This document shows, one piece after another, positions 1 to 10,799 of a DNA stretch of 64,000 bases; within the stretch, counting starts at the first letter, position 1, and every line of letters begins with the position of its first letter. Under the pieces are notes generated by a model that was not told the origin of the DNA, ran no database searches, and was given only the letters and a program-made list of their open reading frames with translations. Origin of the DNA: Aplectana chamaeleonis (Eukaryota; Nematoda; Chromadorea; Rhabditida; Cosmocercidae); the NCBI GenBank assembly GCA_029168955.1, contig JAPDOI010000271.1:524001-588000 (forward strand). Reading direction: 5' to 3'. The position numbers and the translations under genes are program-made.

Positions 1-405
1 CACAGTTGGCGAGCAGGCAAAAGGGTAATACTGGAAGGAGTTATAATAGAAAGGTAGCGGGAAATCGGACTAGGTAAATAGGCAACTCTAAAACGACGAC
101 AGCAGCACCCACCAGCGGCTCCACAACGACTATACCAGATCCAGTTTGGAAATAAACCGACTTCTATCATGGGCTTCCACGAATCCATCGACGACGAAAC
201 GACGATGTTCCTGATATAACCCTCCACACCTGGTTTCCCTAATGCAGCCGAATAGCATGACGTAGACAGTTGATCCATGCTGAAACGAGGATATTATTGA
301 ATCATAGATGAGTGTTCTCTCCCTTAGATATATTTTGTTCGGTCTGTTCAATGATTTAGTGCAAGCATCAGTTAGGTTCATAGCTTACAACATGATCAAA
401 TTTCA
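1..405. other. No gene recognised
   Basis: One 83-codon minus-strand open frame (130-381) lies here. It has no recognisable domain, no paired splice sites that join it to a neighbour and no membrane segment. I treat the stretch as intergenic. Confidence 0.5.
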
Positions 406-407
406 AA

Positions 408-500
408 TTTCGGCGTTAGTAGTGTCGTGAAGAAAACTATTTTTCACGATTAATTTCGACATTTCGGCGTTGGCAGTATCGTGAACTTATCGTTCACGAT
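408..500. repeat. Two tandem short hairpin units
   Basis: Two related units each start with TTTCGGCGTT. They carry the inverted repeats TCGTGAA (425-431) / TTCACGA (443-449) and ATCGTGAAC (478-486) / GTTCACGAT (492-500). The second hairpin has a 9-bp stem and a 5-nt loop. Function is unknown. They lie just before the structured region at 604-766. Confidence 0.5.
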
Positions 501-603
501 GCTTTGTCATACATCTGCCCGCCCTCCTCGGGGCTTCTTAAGCAGAGGCGATGGGGAAAGGAGGCTGGCTCTGTCTCTGTGTTAGACAGATAGACCGGGA
601 AGC

Positions 604-644
604 TTCAGCTTCCGCGGGTCATGCCCGCCGCAGATGCGGCTGAA
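604..644 (+). ncRNA. Candidate three-way-junction RNA fold
   Basis: TTCAGC (604-609) pairs with GCTGAA (639-644). The enclosed sequence holds two further hairpins: GCGGG (614-618) / CCCGC (624-628), and CGC (629-631) / GCG (636-638) with a 4-nt loop. The result is a compact three-way junction. This is a structural observation only; no known RNA family is recognised, and expression cannot be judged from sequence. Confidence 0.3.
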
Positions 645-655
645 GGGAAACATAA

Positions 656-704
656 AAGAGTATGGTAAGCTGCAGCCTTCCGGCTGAGGTAGGCCAGTAC
701 TCTT
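656..704 (+). ncRNA. Candidate hairpin RNA, copy 1 of a tandem pair
   Basis: The outer stem AAGAGTA (656-662) pairs with TACTCTT (698-704). TGG (663-665) pairs with CCA (694-696). After an asymmetric internal loop, CAGCC (673-677) pairs with GGCTG (682-686) around a TTCC tetraloop. The second copy, about 63 nt downstream, keeps the fold while changing base pairs. The 3' arm contains TGAGGTAG, the let-7 seed octamer, but the hairpin is short for an animal pre-miRNA, so this may be chance. Confidence 0.4.
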
Positions 705-719
705 AATAAGTAACTGTAG

Positions 720-766
720 AGAGATTGGTAAGTTGCAGCCTTTAGGCTGAGGTAGGCCACATCTCT
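720..766 (+). ncRNA. Candidate hairpin RNA, copy 2 of a tandem pair
   Basis: The architecture matches the hairpin at 656-704. AGAGAT (720-725) pairs with ATCTCT (761-766), TGG (726-728) with CCA (757-759), and CAGCC (736-740) with GGCTG (745-749) around TTTA. Two adjacent pairs of the outer stem change on both sides relative to copy 1 (T-A and A-T become A-T and T-A). That pattern is expected if the fold is selected. The conserved unpaired bases are TAAG.TG on the 5' side and AGGTAGG on the 3' side. Confidence 0.4.
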
Positions 767-789
767 TTATAGGTAAAGGTAACAGGGTA

Positions 790-1637
790 ATCTATCGAAA
801 TGCTTGCCGAAAGAAATGTGTAGGAGGGAAGCGTAGAGGTTATGAAACGTCTCAGAATAAAAGAAGCAAGTTTGGTCTAAATTTAGTGTTGTACGGTTGA
901 TTGAGGTGTTTATTTTGCTTGTTTTATGTGTGTATTACTTGCAATAAAAGATTGAGGGGAACTTGAACCACCAAAACCACATTGTAACAGTGATGCAGTT
1001 ACAAAAAATGTATTGAACGTTGGCTTGGATATTTCTGGCCGCGGATGTGCCACAGCGAAGATCTTCACAGCGAAATAGACACATTTTATCAACGCTTGAC
1101 ACGAGGGAGATGTCTGCATCTCCCAACGCCATCTTAGGCCAAAACGGAATGTCGACTTGCACTGTTTGGGCATATTTTGAAAAGACCGCCAATGCGTATT
1201 GCTCAGTACGCTCTAAGAATGCTCCCGAGTCCTGACCGGAAACGACCGTCTGGACGTCCGAGAAAGTTTTTGACGGATGTGGTGATGGATCATTTGAAAT
1301 CACTCGGCATTGAAAGACAAAGAAGGCGCAATGTTTCACTTTGCAGAGGGTGAAATAGCGACCATTGAATGGATTGCTTTCAATTTGTGACACAATTTGA
1401 TTTGTGACAATTTTGAGGACTGTGACAAATAAGCATGGCTGATTACTAGACACTCCTCGGCAATTATGTGGACAGGCCACCTCATTCGGAAGCCAGCTGT
1501 TTAAGTCCAGTCAAGTCAGTGTAGAAGAGTTCCATCTGAAACTGGAGGTTCAGTTGCAGGCCCCGCATTCGTACGAGATTTTGCCAGTGCCATTTCATAC
1601 TAAAAACGAATTTACATCAATTTCTTATCGTTTACAG
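790..1637. other. Upstream region of receptor gene 1
   Basis: Overlapping short frames on both strands (910-1480) show no recognisable domain. The sequence TTATCGTTTACAG ending at 1637 is a good 3' splice acceptor 20 nt before the receptor start codon. It could receive a trans-spliced leader or end an unseen 5' intron. Nothing else is supported. Confidence 0.4.
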
Positions 1638-1657
1638 GAGTGCACTTCTTAGCAAAA

Positions 1658-3038
1658 ATGGAACCCTCGGCGGAAGCTTCACAAATTGTCCAGCAGGGTA
1701 ATACCTGGATTGCGAATTTGTCCTCTATTTCGATGCATGGATACATGATATATCGCATCAAGACCAACTACGCAACTCTCACTCAATATCAGCATTTCCT
1801 TATTGCACAGAGTCTAGTTTATATCTGCGGTTCGTGCATTAACCTCATTGCGAATCAGGTATAACTCCAAGTGTATAACAAAGTAACACGACGTTCACAC
1901 TAGACTGCACCTCTTGGCATGCTTACGCCACCATTCAAAGAAGTAGTCAACGACCAAAAGGTCTGTTAAAGATCTTGTTTTTCCAGAGAGTGTCAGCAGA
2001 ACTTGGGAATCTGTACGGATACGCATTCTTCCGAACGCCCTTGTGGGCAAATCTTCTTTTTATCTGCCTTCTCGATATTATACAAGCCGCGGAAGTAATA
2101 GTACTTGTGATGTTTAATGTTCAACGGGTTCTACTGTCTTTGAGGTCGGTTATTGGCTAAATGGCTTCAATGAAAGCACATTGCTCGCAGGGTGGCGTTT
2201 TAGACCTGACAAGATCAGAAATTTCTACATGGTGTTTGGGCCTCTAGCATCGGTCTACATTATATTTTTCGCAGTTGTGGACACTATCAGCAAAGTGAGT
2301 CAACTTCAGGCTTTCTCAGGTCGTGTCTATACTCTCCGTCGGAGAAAAGTATCGTACTTGATATGCTAGCAGGTGATGTAGAGCCTGAGACGATTGCATT
2401 CCCAGTGCCCCAAAGGACTCACGATGAGAACGTTTTCAGTTTAAACTTAGGAGCTAAAACCTTCATCACAGGATATTTCCGAATACTGCTCCTATGCGTT
2501 TCTCATAGCCTTTTTGCTAGTCATGGCATTCTGTTACTTTGTTCTCAAGCGGCATTTTCGTCAGGGCATATATTCGGAGAAAGTCCGAAAAATGCACAAC
2601 AAACTCTCCAAAGGTCTACTAATACAGGTTGGGAGTTAATCATTGATAAAAGGCGCTTCTCCTTTTCTAAAGGGTCTATGAAGTCTTTTAGATCTGTCTG
2701 CACCTTGTTATGCTTGTAATGCTCGGCGTCATTTGTCCACTAATACTTCTCGTTGGCCCACTGTTTTACATAGATGACCAGATTATTTTCGATATTGTAG
2801 GATCCTATATATTGGTAAGGTAGTAAGAATGAATGATATAACACCTAGCTGTAAAAGGGTATATGAAAACTTGAACTTTTTATAATTTCAGGTAGCTGAA
2901 GTACTATTTGCTTGGTATTCGTTTGTTGTTGGGTTCATTATCAGGTGGTCCATATCTGGATTTTTAGTCTCCAAAAGCAGTCAAGTCAATGTCGCTGTCA
3001 CTGGAGCGACGAATGCTAAACTTTCTTTGCAGCATTGA
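1658..3038 (+). CDS. Nematode serpentine (7TM) receptor, gene 1 of the cluster
   Basis: Predicted chemoreceptor-type seven-helix membrane protein of 291 residues; ligand unknown. Exons joined by me are 1658-1858, 1987-2144, 2204-2294, 2472-2627, 2692-2814 and 2892-3038. All have GT..AG introns, and phases match throughout. Helices by exon are TM1 and TM2 in exon 1, TM3 in exon 2 (ending FNVQR, in the position of a DRY-like motif), TM4 in exon 3, TM5 in exon 4, TM6 in exon 5 and TM7 across exons 5-6, ending WSISGFL. The start is chosen because it aligns with gene 2 (MxxxxExxxIxQ..NTxIA) and follows an acceptor at 1637. No frameshift or stop is visible. AATAAA at 3057-3062 lies 19 nt after the stop. 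The closest paralogue is 38213-40717. The exact nematode receptor class (sr family) is not assigned. Confidence 0.85.
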
Positions 3039-3056
3039 AGAGAAGAGCCTATTAGA

Positions 3057-3062
3057 AATAAA
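3057..3062 (+). promoter_or_regulatory. Polyadenylation signal of receptor gene 1
   Basis: Canonical AATAAA, 19 nt after the TGA stop at 3036-3038. It fits the short 3' UTRs usual in nematodes. Confidence 0.5.
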
Positions 3063-3109
3063 GGTTGAGCTTCGAAGGCCTCTAATACATGTTCCTCATA
3101 TTAATAGGT

Positions 3110-5900
3110 AACGTTAACAATGATACATAGATTCTTGCAGAAGCGAGAACAGAAAAGCCATGGACTATTGGGAAGCGTCAAAGCTCGCTTGAGGTCTTTG
3201 GCAATTACCCCCGCTCGCAGTGGCCACTATAAAATCCTTTTAATCGTACAGAACAAGAGGTCATCATGTTGTTTAAGGGTACCACGAGACAGTAAATTCC
3301 TCTGCTGCTGCTCATTAGGTTGTGTAGTAGAGCTCAAGAATGCGACTGCTCGACTACGGACGGTCGAGTTGAACCGAAAGGGTGGGATTTATTTCGAAAT
3401 TAGTAGCTGATAACTTGTGTGTCTCTACGTCAGAAATATCTGTAGAAGCGGAATTGTATTTTTTTGTTGAATTTTGGCAAAGGGGAGTTTTTATTCGACT
3501 CTGATTTTTCTTTGTCAATCAACCACCTAATGCGTTCTTGATCTGTGATAAATATGGACCTAACAAACTACGACCCTTCTCAAAAATATAGTTGCTCTCA
3601 GGTTTTCGGTCCTTCACACTTGCTCCAAAGCCGTAGCCTGCACTATCCACACAGCAGCAACTATCCGCACTATCCACACATGAGCAGCCGTTTCGAGAGT
3701 TCATCTATAACGAGTGATCATCTGTCGTTCATACCCCGTTGCGACCTCTAACAAGATCAGTGAGCTGCGTAATGAACTGATTCCTTTTTGAAGGCAGTGT
3801 TCTCAATAAACCTCGTTTTCGAACTTTTGGTGTGAAACATTACACTGCGACGAATAAGTATAGCAACACCTATGAATTAGTCGTATCATATGTTGGGTCC
3901 AAATTCGGAATATTGGTGAGAGTTTCTATGTTTTCTACTACAACCGAGAACAACGGTTTACTTGGTATGACACCAAATTCCCCATTATGGCTCTAGTTAT
4001 AGCAGAAAGTTTGAAATTCTTACGACGCAGAAGTATAACAACACTTTAGAAACATTAAAAGCCTCGTGACGACCGCCACACTGATGATGAGGTGTTTTGA
4101 TTTGAACTTCTTCCAACCACCGAATGACATCGAGCGATTTAACGGATTGAAATTGCAATCTCTTCAAAGTAGGAAAATAAAAGCTGACCTTGTGATGAGT
4201 TTCATAAAAATCACTCAAAGAGTTTCTATAAACCCTACTCTGTTCTTTGGTACTACATTGACGAGGAACGAAATAGGAATGCTTAGGTTCTATGTCTCAG
4301 TTGCAAAACCAAACACAAGATCAAATTACTTCACATTAGGAACTGGGAGTTAAAAGGAGTTCAACTCACTGCTGGTTGTAACGCAGGACGACACTTGCGA
4401 TCGACGAGCTTTATATTCGCAGCCAACCCGTATTAAAGATTTCCACAAAAAGGGTGATCCCACCGCCACGTTCCACGGTGGGGTGCACCCCATTGTATAC
4501 CCACAGTTGGGAGGAGCCCTCCCAAACCGTGGAGAGATTCCCCTCCCCTCGGCAACCAAAATTATCCTCCATCATCTGGTAGATCTTCTGGTGAGTGACT
4601 CGAGACCACCTTCTAGGTCCGGCTCCAAAGAGCTGACTGTGGCCACGGTGAGATCAGTATACTTTCGTCTAAACATGTTGACATCCTTCAAGAGAACAAA
4701 GAACTTTCTGACAGCCACATCTCCAAAATCCTCGGCGGTCGACATCCGCATTTTTTGAAATCCTCGACGGTCGATATCCTCGTCTTCGAAATCCTCGGCG
4801 GTTTACATCCACAACAGATTGAGTGGGCGGAAAATTGTTGTGAGCGGCGGTTCACCTCTCATGAAAAATGGCATGGGCTAAACCTGAGTGAGTGTTTTTC
4901 CTCCGCGGTCAACAAAAAGCAGTGCTTTTGCACTGAGATCGGCGCCCACGAGTGCCTGAGAATATCAGATGCCTGACAGCGTTATTAGCCGTTTTCATAA
5001 AAACACCATTTGAATACTCCGATCTCTGAGAGCGATATAACTCATTCGAAAGGCAGGATTCTCTGTAAAATCGCTTGCTGGGCCATCCTCATAGAAAGGT
5101 AGATCTGGCAATAACAAAAGTGAAAATAAGTGAAAATTGGAGAAAAAACTCTCAGGAACAAGTTATCTCTTGGTGTCCTCTCGCCCCAGTCAACAAAATT
5201 TCTATGCAAGCCTGTTTCGCAGTCTTTTATTCTCTTACTAGGGTGATCGCTGAGTACTTTTAGGGACTAGTGGCTACTTGAAGAGCAAAATAAAAGACGA
5301 ATAAGGGAGCAATAATGAAAATCTCGGTAATTAGGGGACCGGCTGACACCGGAAATTGGCCGCTGTACCTTGTTTTTGAGCGTTTTCCCGCAAATTTTCG
5401 GGGTTTTCTCTTATTTTCCCTTTTATGCTGATCGCTGTTATGACGATGTTTTAAGCTGTCTACGTTTTCATAGAGACAGCTTAAGAATCGTTTCTATCGC
5501 GTACCTTGTCGTTATCTTGGAATCTGATTGTGAGTGCCCTTCTCCCAGCTACTTTTGCACTAGGGAGCAATAGGATTTCGCGATTTCAGAAGACTGTAGA
5601 GAGTGTCGTGACAATAACGTAGCCTCACTGGACTCAGTGTATTTAGTGATGCCTTTAGCGAGACTCAACGCTGCTCATCTGGGGAAGATAGTTGAAGATG
5701 TCAGCCTGGTCACTTTGAAGTTCGGAATCAACTTGAAACGGTCGTCCGCTCGTTTCCACAGTATATCAGAGAGAAGGTGGTGTCCTTGCAGGCATAGACT
5801 GCCGGGGTGAGTGACATTTGGTTGAATGACATTCTATGCTGAAAATGCCATGTACGACTCTCGATAAACCTCGGCATCGTAGCAATGTTGAGAACTTAGA
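3110..5900. other. Long stretch without recognisable genes
   Basis: Many short open frames occur but none has a domain or paralogue in the window. The end AAGGCAGTGTTCTCAATAAA at about 3791 is a solitary family A terminus with no partner found. A small tandem repeat lies at 4727-4811. The 4483-4758 frame ends in that repeat and is not supported as a gene. Confidence 0.4.
4727..4811. repeat. Short tandem repeat, about 3 copies of about 30 bp
   Basis: AAATCCTCGGCGGTCGACATCC and close variants recur three times, with TCGACGGTCGATATCC in the middle copy. There is no sign that it is coding. Confidence 0.6.
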
Positions 5901-6298
5901 ACGAAGCTTGCATAAGAGACTCTTTAATCGGCTGACGTTTTCGCGGCTTCGTCTTCTTCAGAGCCTGGAAGAGCCGAATAAATTCATGAAAATACACGAA
6001 CAAACGCCTTTGCGGTAACCTCTTTACAGAAATTCAACTTACAATTTTCCAGCACGTAGACAAGAGAAAAGTGGGTCAAGTAACTTACCTAGTCAAATCC
6101 TCAGAGATCGCGGATCAGTAGAGTACGGCGCGGCACCAATGGAGCAGAGTTCCACGCCCAAGTCAGAAGGCAAGTCTGACGTAAGACTGGAGTTCCCGTG
6201 TGATATTTATACACTCTTTTTTTCCGGTTGACCTTGGAGTCCTTCGCACCGATCCAAAACGCCTAAAGAGCTTTTTGCGCACTTGTTATGGCCTCCCG

Positions 6299-6937
6299 CT
6301 ACAGTATCTCCATTCTCACATCAAAATCTTCCCCTAGGTGGGAATTATTCCTATGGCACCCCAGTGCAGTGTAGCTAGTCGACTTTCCCTTACCACCTAA
6401 GTGCTCTTTGATGCGCACATGCAGAGGTCGACCTGTTTCTCCGATATACTTCTCAGCCCTGGCCCGTGATGAGATAGATGACACCCAAAACAGCACAGTC
6501 TCCTTCCCTGCCCTGAGGGCATATGGGACAATCAGGGGCAACGTAGGTGCGATCGTAAAGGCGATTTCTCACCAAATCACGTTTCGAGTTATTAGGAGGG
6601 ATATCTACCAGAGCCACTGAATTTTCTGGTCCCGCTAATCGCAAGCACTTTTTGATGGCGCCGCTAACCTCATCCGAGATAAACGGAACTTTGAGGGAAA
6701 CTTTATCGTGTTGAAGTTCGTTTGAACTGTGCTCGCGGACGTGCGTAGGACTTTTCCTCCATTTTGAGTAAGCTTCATATCCGTTGAGGTGCGCGATCTG
6801 GCTAGCGAGTTTTTTGGATTCTTCGCGCTCTCGATCGCCTGAACACACATTTACTGCTGTGCGGAACATGTTCCTTACCACTGCCCTTTTGGTCTGGGTA
6901 GGGTGGGCAGACCGGCAGTGGACTAGCATGTTCTTGC
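6299..6937 (-). pseudogene. Penelope-like element: connector and GIY-YIG endonuclease part
   Basis: Minus-strand frames 6453-6929 and 6299-6541 together encode the C-terminal part of a Penelope-type polyprotein. The segment CRSAHPT.TKRAVVRNMF follows the reverse transcriptase in this family. The nuclease half shows GVIYLI followed by YIGETGR and then an R..EH motif. These are the GIY, YIG and catalytic-arginine parts of GIY-YIG nucleases. A one- or two-base frameshift near 6455-6465 falls between the two nuclease motifs, so the copy is dead. The protein would have cut target DNA to prime reverse transcription in the nucleus. Confidence 0.85.
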
Positions 6938-6941
6938 TTAA

Positions 6942-7492
6942 AGGCAGTGGTCACGATGAAAAACGTTATCGAAAAAATTACAAAAATCAGCTTAGATCGA
7001 AAAGAGCTGAAAAACTTTGAAGGTAGCGCGGTGAAAAACGGTCTACAAATAGAGTTTCTAGGGCACAAAGAAGCTAGTTCGTGCACACGTGCACAGCGAT
7101 GACGAAACAGACCGCAGTCTCATGCCGAGCAGTCAAAAATCATCGACATTCAGAGGACGAAATAAATGCAAATTCAACGAATAAAAACAATAAGTTGAAT
7201 AATGAAAGCGTCACTTCAGTCAATGTTCTTGACTAGATGTGTACATAGATTCGAAGGATCATTGATTGACATTCAATTTCAAGCTAGCTGATGTTCTTGA
7301 TATAAGAGGTCATCGATGCCGATGATGTGGAGTGAGCCCGTCCACCATCAAAAGACAAGAAAGTTCAGGTTTCAAATTCGGCCCAGAACAGTGGTTTTTC
7401 GCGATTTTTTCTTATAGGTCCTACTACTCGAGACCCAGGAAAGGATTTGGAGAGAAAAAGACGACAAGCATATTTGATCGCGACCACTGCCT
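6942..7492. mobile_element. TTAA element, family B, inserted in the Penelope-like element
   Basis: 551 bp with ends AGGCAGTGGTCACGAT / ATCGCGACCACTGCCT, flanked by TTAA at 6938-6941 and 7493-7496. The interior includes GTGCACACGTGCAC and resembles the copies at 49243-49853, 49858-50437 and about 62345-62675. Open frames in it are incidental. The clean duplication and the readable empty site in the host frame make the boundaries certain. Confidence 0.92.
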
Positions 7493-7496
7493 TTAA

Positions 7497-7841
7497 GGGC
7501 TTGCGGTACCACTTTGCGATTTTCCTTTCCCCCGAGAGTTGAACTTGAACTTTTAGAAAAGGCAACTAGTCATCGCGCGGTTTCTCCCAAGTAAGTTTTA
7601 TGTGTTCGGACAGAGTGCTCATCAAGTCGAAACAGTGGTCCATTTCCAGTTGCGTCGAACAAATTATAAAACAGTCGTCAACGTAGCGACGACAAAACAA
7701 GGGCAAGGATTCAAGCACAAGTGTTTCGACCTTTGCCATGAAGGCGATCGCAAGCGTTGGCGCTAGCCGCTGTTCCATAGCCAGTCCCCGTAATCGAGAA
7801 AAATAGTTTCCGGCCCACCTTAAAATATTAATTGACACATA
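7497..7841 (-). pseudogene. Penelope-like element: reverse transcriptase fragment
   Basis: The frame 7566-7838 contains RRYVDDCFI, the YxDD catalytic box of reverse transcriptase. It continues into WEKPRDD and, after one in-frame stop (TAG, 7566-7568, where the family has tryptophan), into LPFLKVQVQLSGERKIAKWY. The N-terminal half of the reverse transcriptase is missing: the sequence breaks off at about 7842 into the inverted terminal copy. Downstream the frame is interrupted by the TTAA element at 6942-7492. Removing that element and one TTAA rejoins it in frame to the connector. Confidence 0.85.
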
Positions 7842-8061
7842 GGGGAAGATTTTGAGATGCGAGTGGAGTTACTGGCGCGGGAGGCTATAACAAGTGCGCG
7901 AAAAGCTCTTGAGTCGTTTTGGATCAATGCGAGGGACCCCAAGGTCCATTGGAAGGAGTAGGGTATAAATATTACACGGGAACTCCAGCCTTACGTCAGA
8001 CTTGCCGTCTGACGGAACTATGATTCATTGGTGCCCGCCGTACTCTACTGATCCGCATTCT

Positions 8062-8271
8062 CTGAAAATTTGAGCCCCCGCCATCGACTACGAATGGGGC
8101 CGGCACCGGCTGGCAGCAAGCACTGCGCCGATCAATCAGCTCTGCAGACGGTGAAAGAGGGGACGGCCGTCGTTGAAATCCAACACTCGTCCGAGGGCGG
8201 AACAAACGACGGCCGCCTGCCAAGTATGCCGGCCGCGTGGGCCGCCATTCTCATTCGGGCACACTTTATGT
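8062..8271. mobile_element. Fragment of a GC-rich terminal-inverted-repeat element
   Basis: Matches the right two thirds of the element at 14346-14631, including the block CATCGACTACGAATGGGGCC and the end GGCCGCCATTCTCATTCGG. It interrupts the right inverted terminal copy of the Penelope-like element. The left end is missing. Confidence 0.7.
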
Positions 8272-8439
8272 TGCATAGCCTACTTTTCTCTTGTCTTCTT
8301 GCTGGATAATTGGAAGTCTAATTTCTGTAGAGCGTTTACCGCTAAGGCGTTCGTCCATGTATTTTCATAAATTTATTTGGCTCTTTCAGGCTCTGAAGAA
8401 GGCGAAGCCGCCGAAACTTCAGCCGAAAAGAGCCCCTTC

Positions 8440-8695
8440 CACAGTCTGCCGGACGACGCCGTCCGGCGCGTTAAAAGTGAGCCGCAGTGCGAGGGTGAAC
8501 AACCGTCAGTTCCGACTATTCAGTACTAAATTTAAGGCGAAAACAACCCATTCTAACCCGTCATAACCTGATCCGAAGTCGTGTCAATGCTTTAACCGCA
8601 CTGAGACGTCGGTCGGCCGACACCGCAGTGCGGGGGGCACTGACGCCGCAGTCCTATCTTATAACATGCCGGACGGCTTCGTCCGGCAGACTGTG
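8440..8695. mobile_element. Small inverted-repeat element with hairpin ends, copy 1
   Basis: 256 bp with ends CACAGTCTGCCGGACG / CGTCCGGCAGACTGTG. Just inside each end is a palindrome of the form CCGGACG-nnn-CGTCCGG. A second copy in opposite orientation is at 9977-10241. Target duplication is not clear. It abuts the Penelope-like terminal copy. Confidence 0.75.
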
Positions 8696-8699
8696 AAAG

Positions 8700-9970
8700 A
8701 CCCTTAAGTGTGGTTCTCGTCGCTTCTGCTTTATGTGCGCAGCCTACCGTTGTCTCTTCTTTTCTCAGCACCGCTATGCATACCGTTGGAATTGTTGGGT
8801 TCTCCCTTTTAACTATAAGCTGCACTTTTGTCTCACGTCTATGCTGATTGAATTTCGTATGTCGCGACTTCATTGGCTGCGTCCTTCGGCTTTCGCGCTT
8901 CCAACTCAAGAATAAGCAGTCTCAGTATGTTCAATGCAGTATTCCGCAGTTCCTTGAGGAACACAAGTATTCGCTAATTTTGCAGTTTGTCATGTGCTTA
9001 CCTGAGGCTGATTACTAAGCTACAGTCAGGGTAAAGCATAGACACCGCGTCTCGAGAGGTCACTAATGGTCGATACCACGCACGAGAAAAAAACCGCTTA
9101 GGGCCTGTCAGCTTTTAAAATACGTCCATGCACATTAGCCGCATCTGCTCCCAATGTTCCTATCTAACCTTCTTCAACAAGTTGAGGGAGCAAACCATCA
9201 TTTTTTCTCACACAATTGTCTCTCGATCGCCAACATGCGCTCCGGCCTTGTAATCCATCCAGGTCAGATACGGGCAATCCCTGCACATATCGACAGTTTG
9301 TTAAACTGGTGCACCATATCCGCCAAATCAGTGTGGACGACAAAGCTCACCGCAGATCCTGGCTTGTGTTTTGAGGTAGCTCTTTCAGAGCTCTGTGGCG
9401 ACGCAACAAGGATCAAAATGTGGGCATTTCGCCGTAGTGGAAGTTATGGATTTGGTTCATTCGAGCCACAGCTTGCTCGTATCAGACAGCAATATCGTGT
9501 CCAGGATAGCGAGTGTCGATAGCAAAGTGCAACAGTTCCACGACATCTTTATCCTGAACTGCTCGTGCGAAGGTGGTCGCACAATTGAACTGATGACAGA
9601 CAAGCGAGTTGACTGATCGTTAGCACTTCTCCTCCCTGTGCTCGTCCCAGGCTGGCTTGATTGCGAATAAAGCGACGTTGACTAACTCAAAAAGGTTTCG
9701 GACTTGCTTTGATCGAGCAAGGTTTCATCGAAGTACAAAAGTTCCACCATGCGCTACTTCGTTGAAGAATCCATGCATGTACGAATGGCTACATGTCCTG
9801 ACGCTGTTTGAGTCAACAACTCTTGTTGAGCTACTTTTCGCATTCGTCCATTATGCGTCATCGCTGATGGCCATTTCCGTGCCAGGGTAACAGAGTAAAA
9901 TATTTATCATTTTCAGCATATATTGAGAACTTTGATTGAAGCTCGCAAGAGGTAGTATGAAGCTTGAAGG
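8700..9970. other. No recognised gene between two inverted element copies
   Basis: The stretch between the paired elements holds overlapping frames (9154-9522 plus, and patchy minus-strand frames) that look like decayed coding sequence. I cannot assign a family, no splice structure is evident and no domain is seen. Confidence 0.35.
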
Positions 9971-9976
9971 GTCTTT

Positions 9977-10241
9977 CACAGTCTGCCGGACGAAGCCGTC
10001 CGGCATGTTATAAAATAGGACTGCGGCGTCAGTGCACCCCGCACTGCGGTGTCGGCCGACCGACGCCTCAGTGCGATGAAAGTATTGACACGACGTCGGA
10101 TCAAGTTATGACGGGTTAGAATGGGTTGTTTTTGCCTTACATTTAGCACTGAATAGTCGGAACTGACGGTTGTTCACCGCAGCTTCCTTCGCACTGCGGC
10201 TCACTTTTAACGTGCAGGACGGCGTCGTCTGGCAGACTGTA
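9977..10241. mobile_element. Small inverted-repeat element with hairpin ends, copy 2
   Basis: About 265 bp and inverted relative to 8440-8695. It starts CACAGTCTGCCGGACG and ends with GGCAGACTGTA, one base off the copy 1 terminus. Both copies share the interior GACGGTTGTTCACC and GACGGGTTAGAATGGGTTG. Confidence 0.75.
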
Positions 10242-10799
10242 AAAGGAGCTTTAGTCACTGGAGCTGAAAGCCTTGAGACCGGCGTGTAGACCGTCGTCAT
10301 CCCACTATATGCTCGCGCATGTCATCGCACACTATCACTTATATGTTTACCACTGATCAGCTTATTTGCTGATCACAATGCTTTCTCATGGGAGCACTTT
10401 TTCGTGATATATTTTGCAATCGGCGGCATATTCTTGGCCTTCAGTGTGCGAATGCCCTTTCCACCTCTATCGACCTGCCTGGGGGTAGGGAAGGCTCCTT
10501 CATTTTGTCTGATCTCTGCAGCATCGTCGCTTTGTATCAACCTCCTATTTGGCTTCTCTGCCTATGACTTACAATGGAACTACTTTCAGTCAGCGTGGCC
10601 ATTCCGGAGGAAATGTACGGTTCTGGAACCATTTTTGACGTTCAATCTGGTAAGGATCTTCGCAGCTGCCTAGAACCCCTCTGGAAAAAGTTATACGCAT
10701 TTTTTAAAGCCTGGCTGCGAGGTAAGGGTACCTCCATGAAATCTTTAGGGTGTTTTTTTCGAAAATTCGGAATCGGATCAAAATTTGTATGAAGGAGTA

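Larger units (their letters stand above)
5930..8440 (-). mobile_element. Penelope-like retroelement with inverted pseudo-LTRs, interrupted by three smaller elements
   Basis: The coding parts lie on the minus strand: reverse transcriptase (7497-7841), connector (about 6463-6937) and GIY-YIG endonuclease (6299-6541). They are flanked by two inverted copies of a non-coding terminal sequence. The left copy (about 5930-6345) reads plus. The right copy (about 7842-8440) reads minus and is split by a fragment of another element at about 8062-8271. Inverted long terminal copies with a 5'-truncated reverse transcriptase are a known feature of Penelope-like elements. A 551-bp TTAA element sits inside the coding region (6942-7492), and another small element abuts the right copy at 8440. 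Confidence 0.8.

Noticed and set aside
462..480. Resemblance of TGGCAGTATCGT to the start of U4 snRNA
   Set aside because: Only about 12 bases match, and the following bases form an unrelated hairpin repeated at 408-450.
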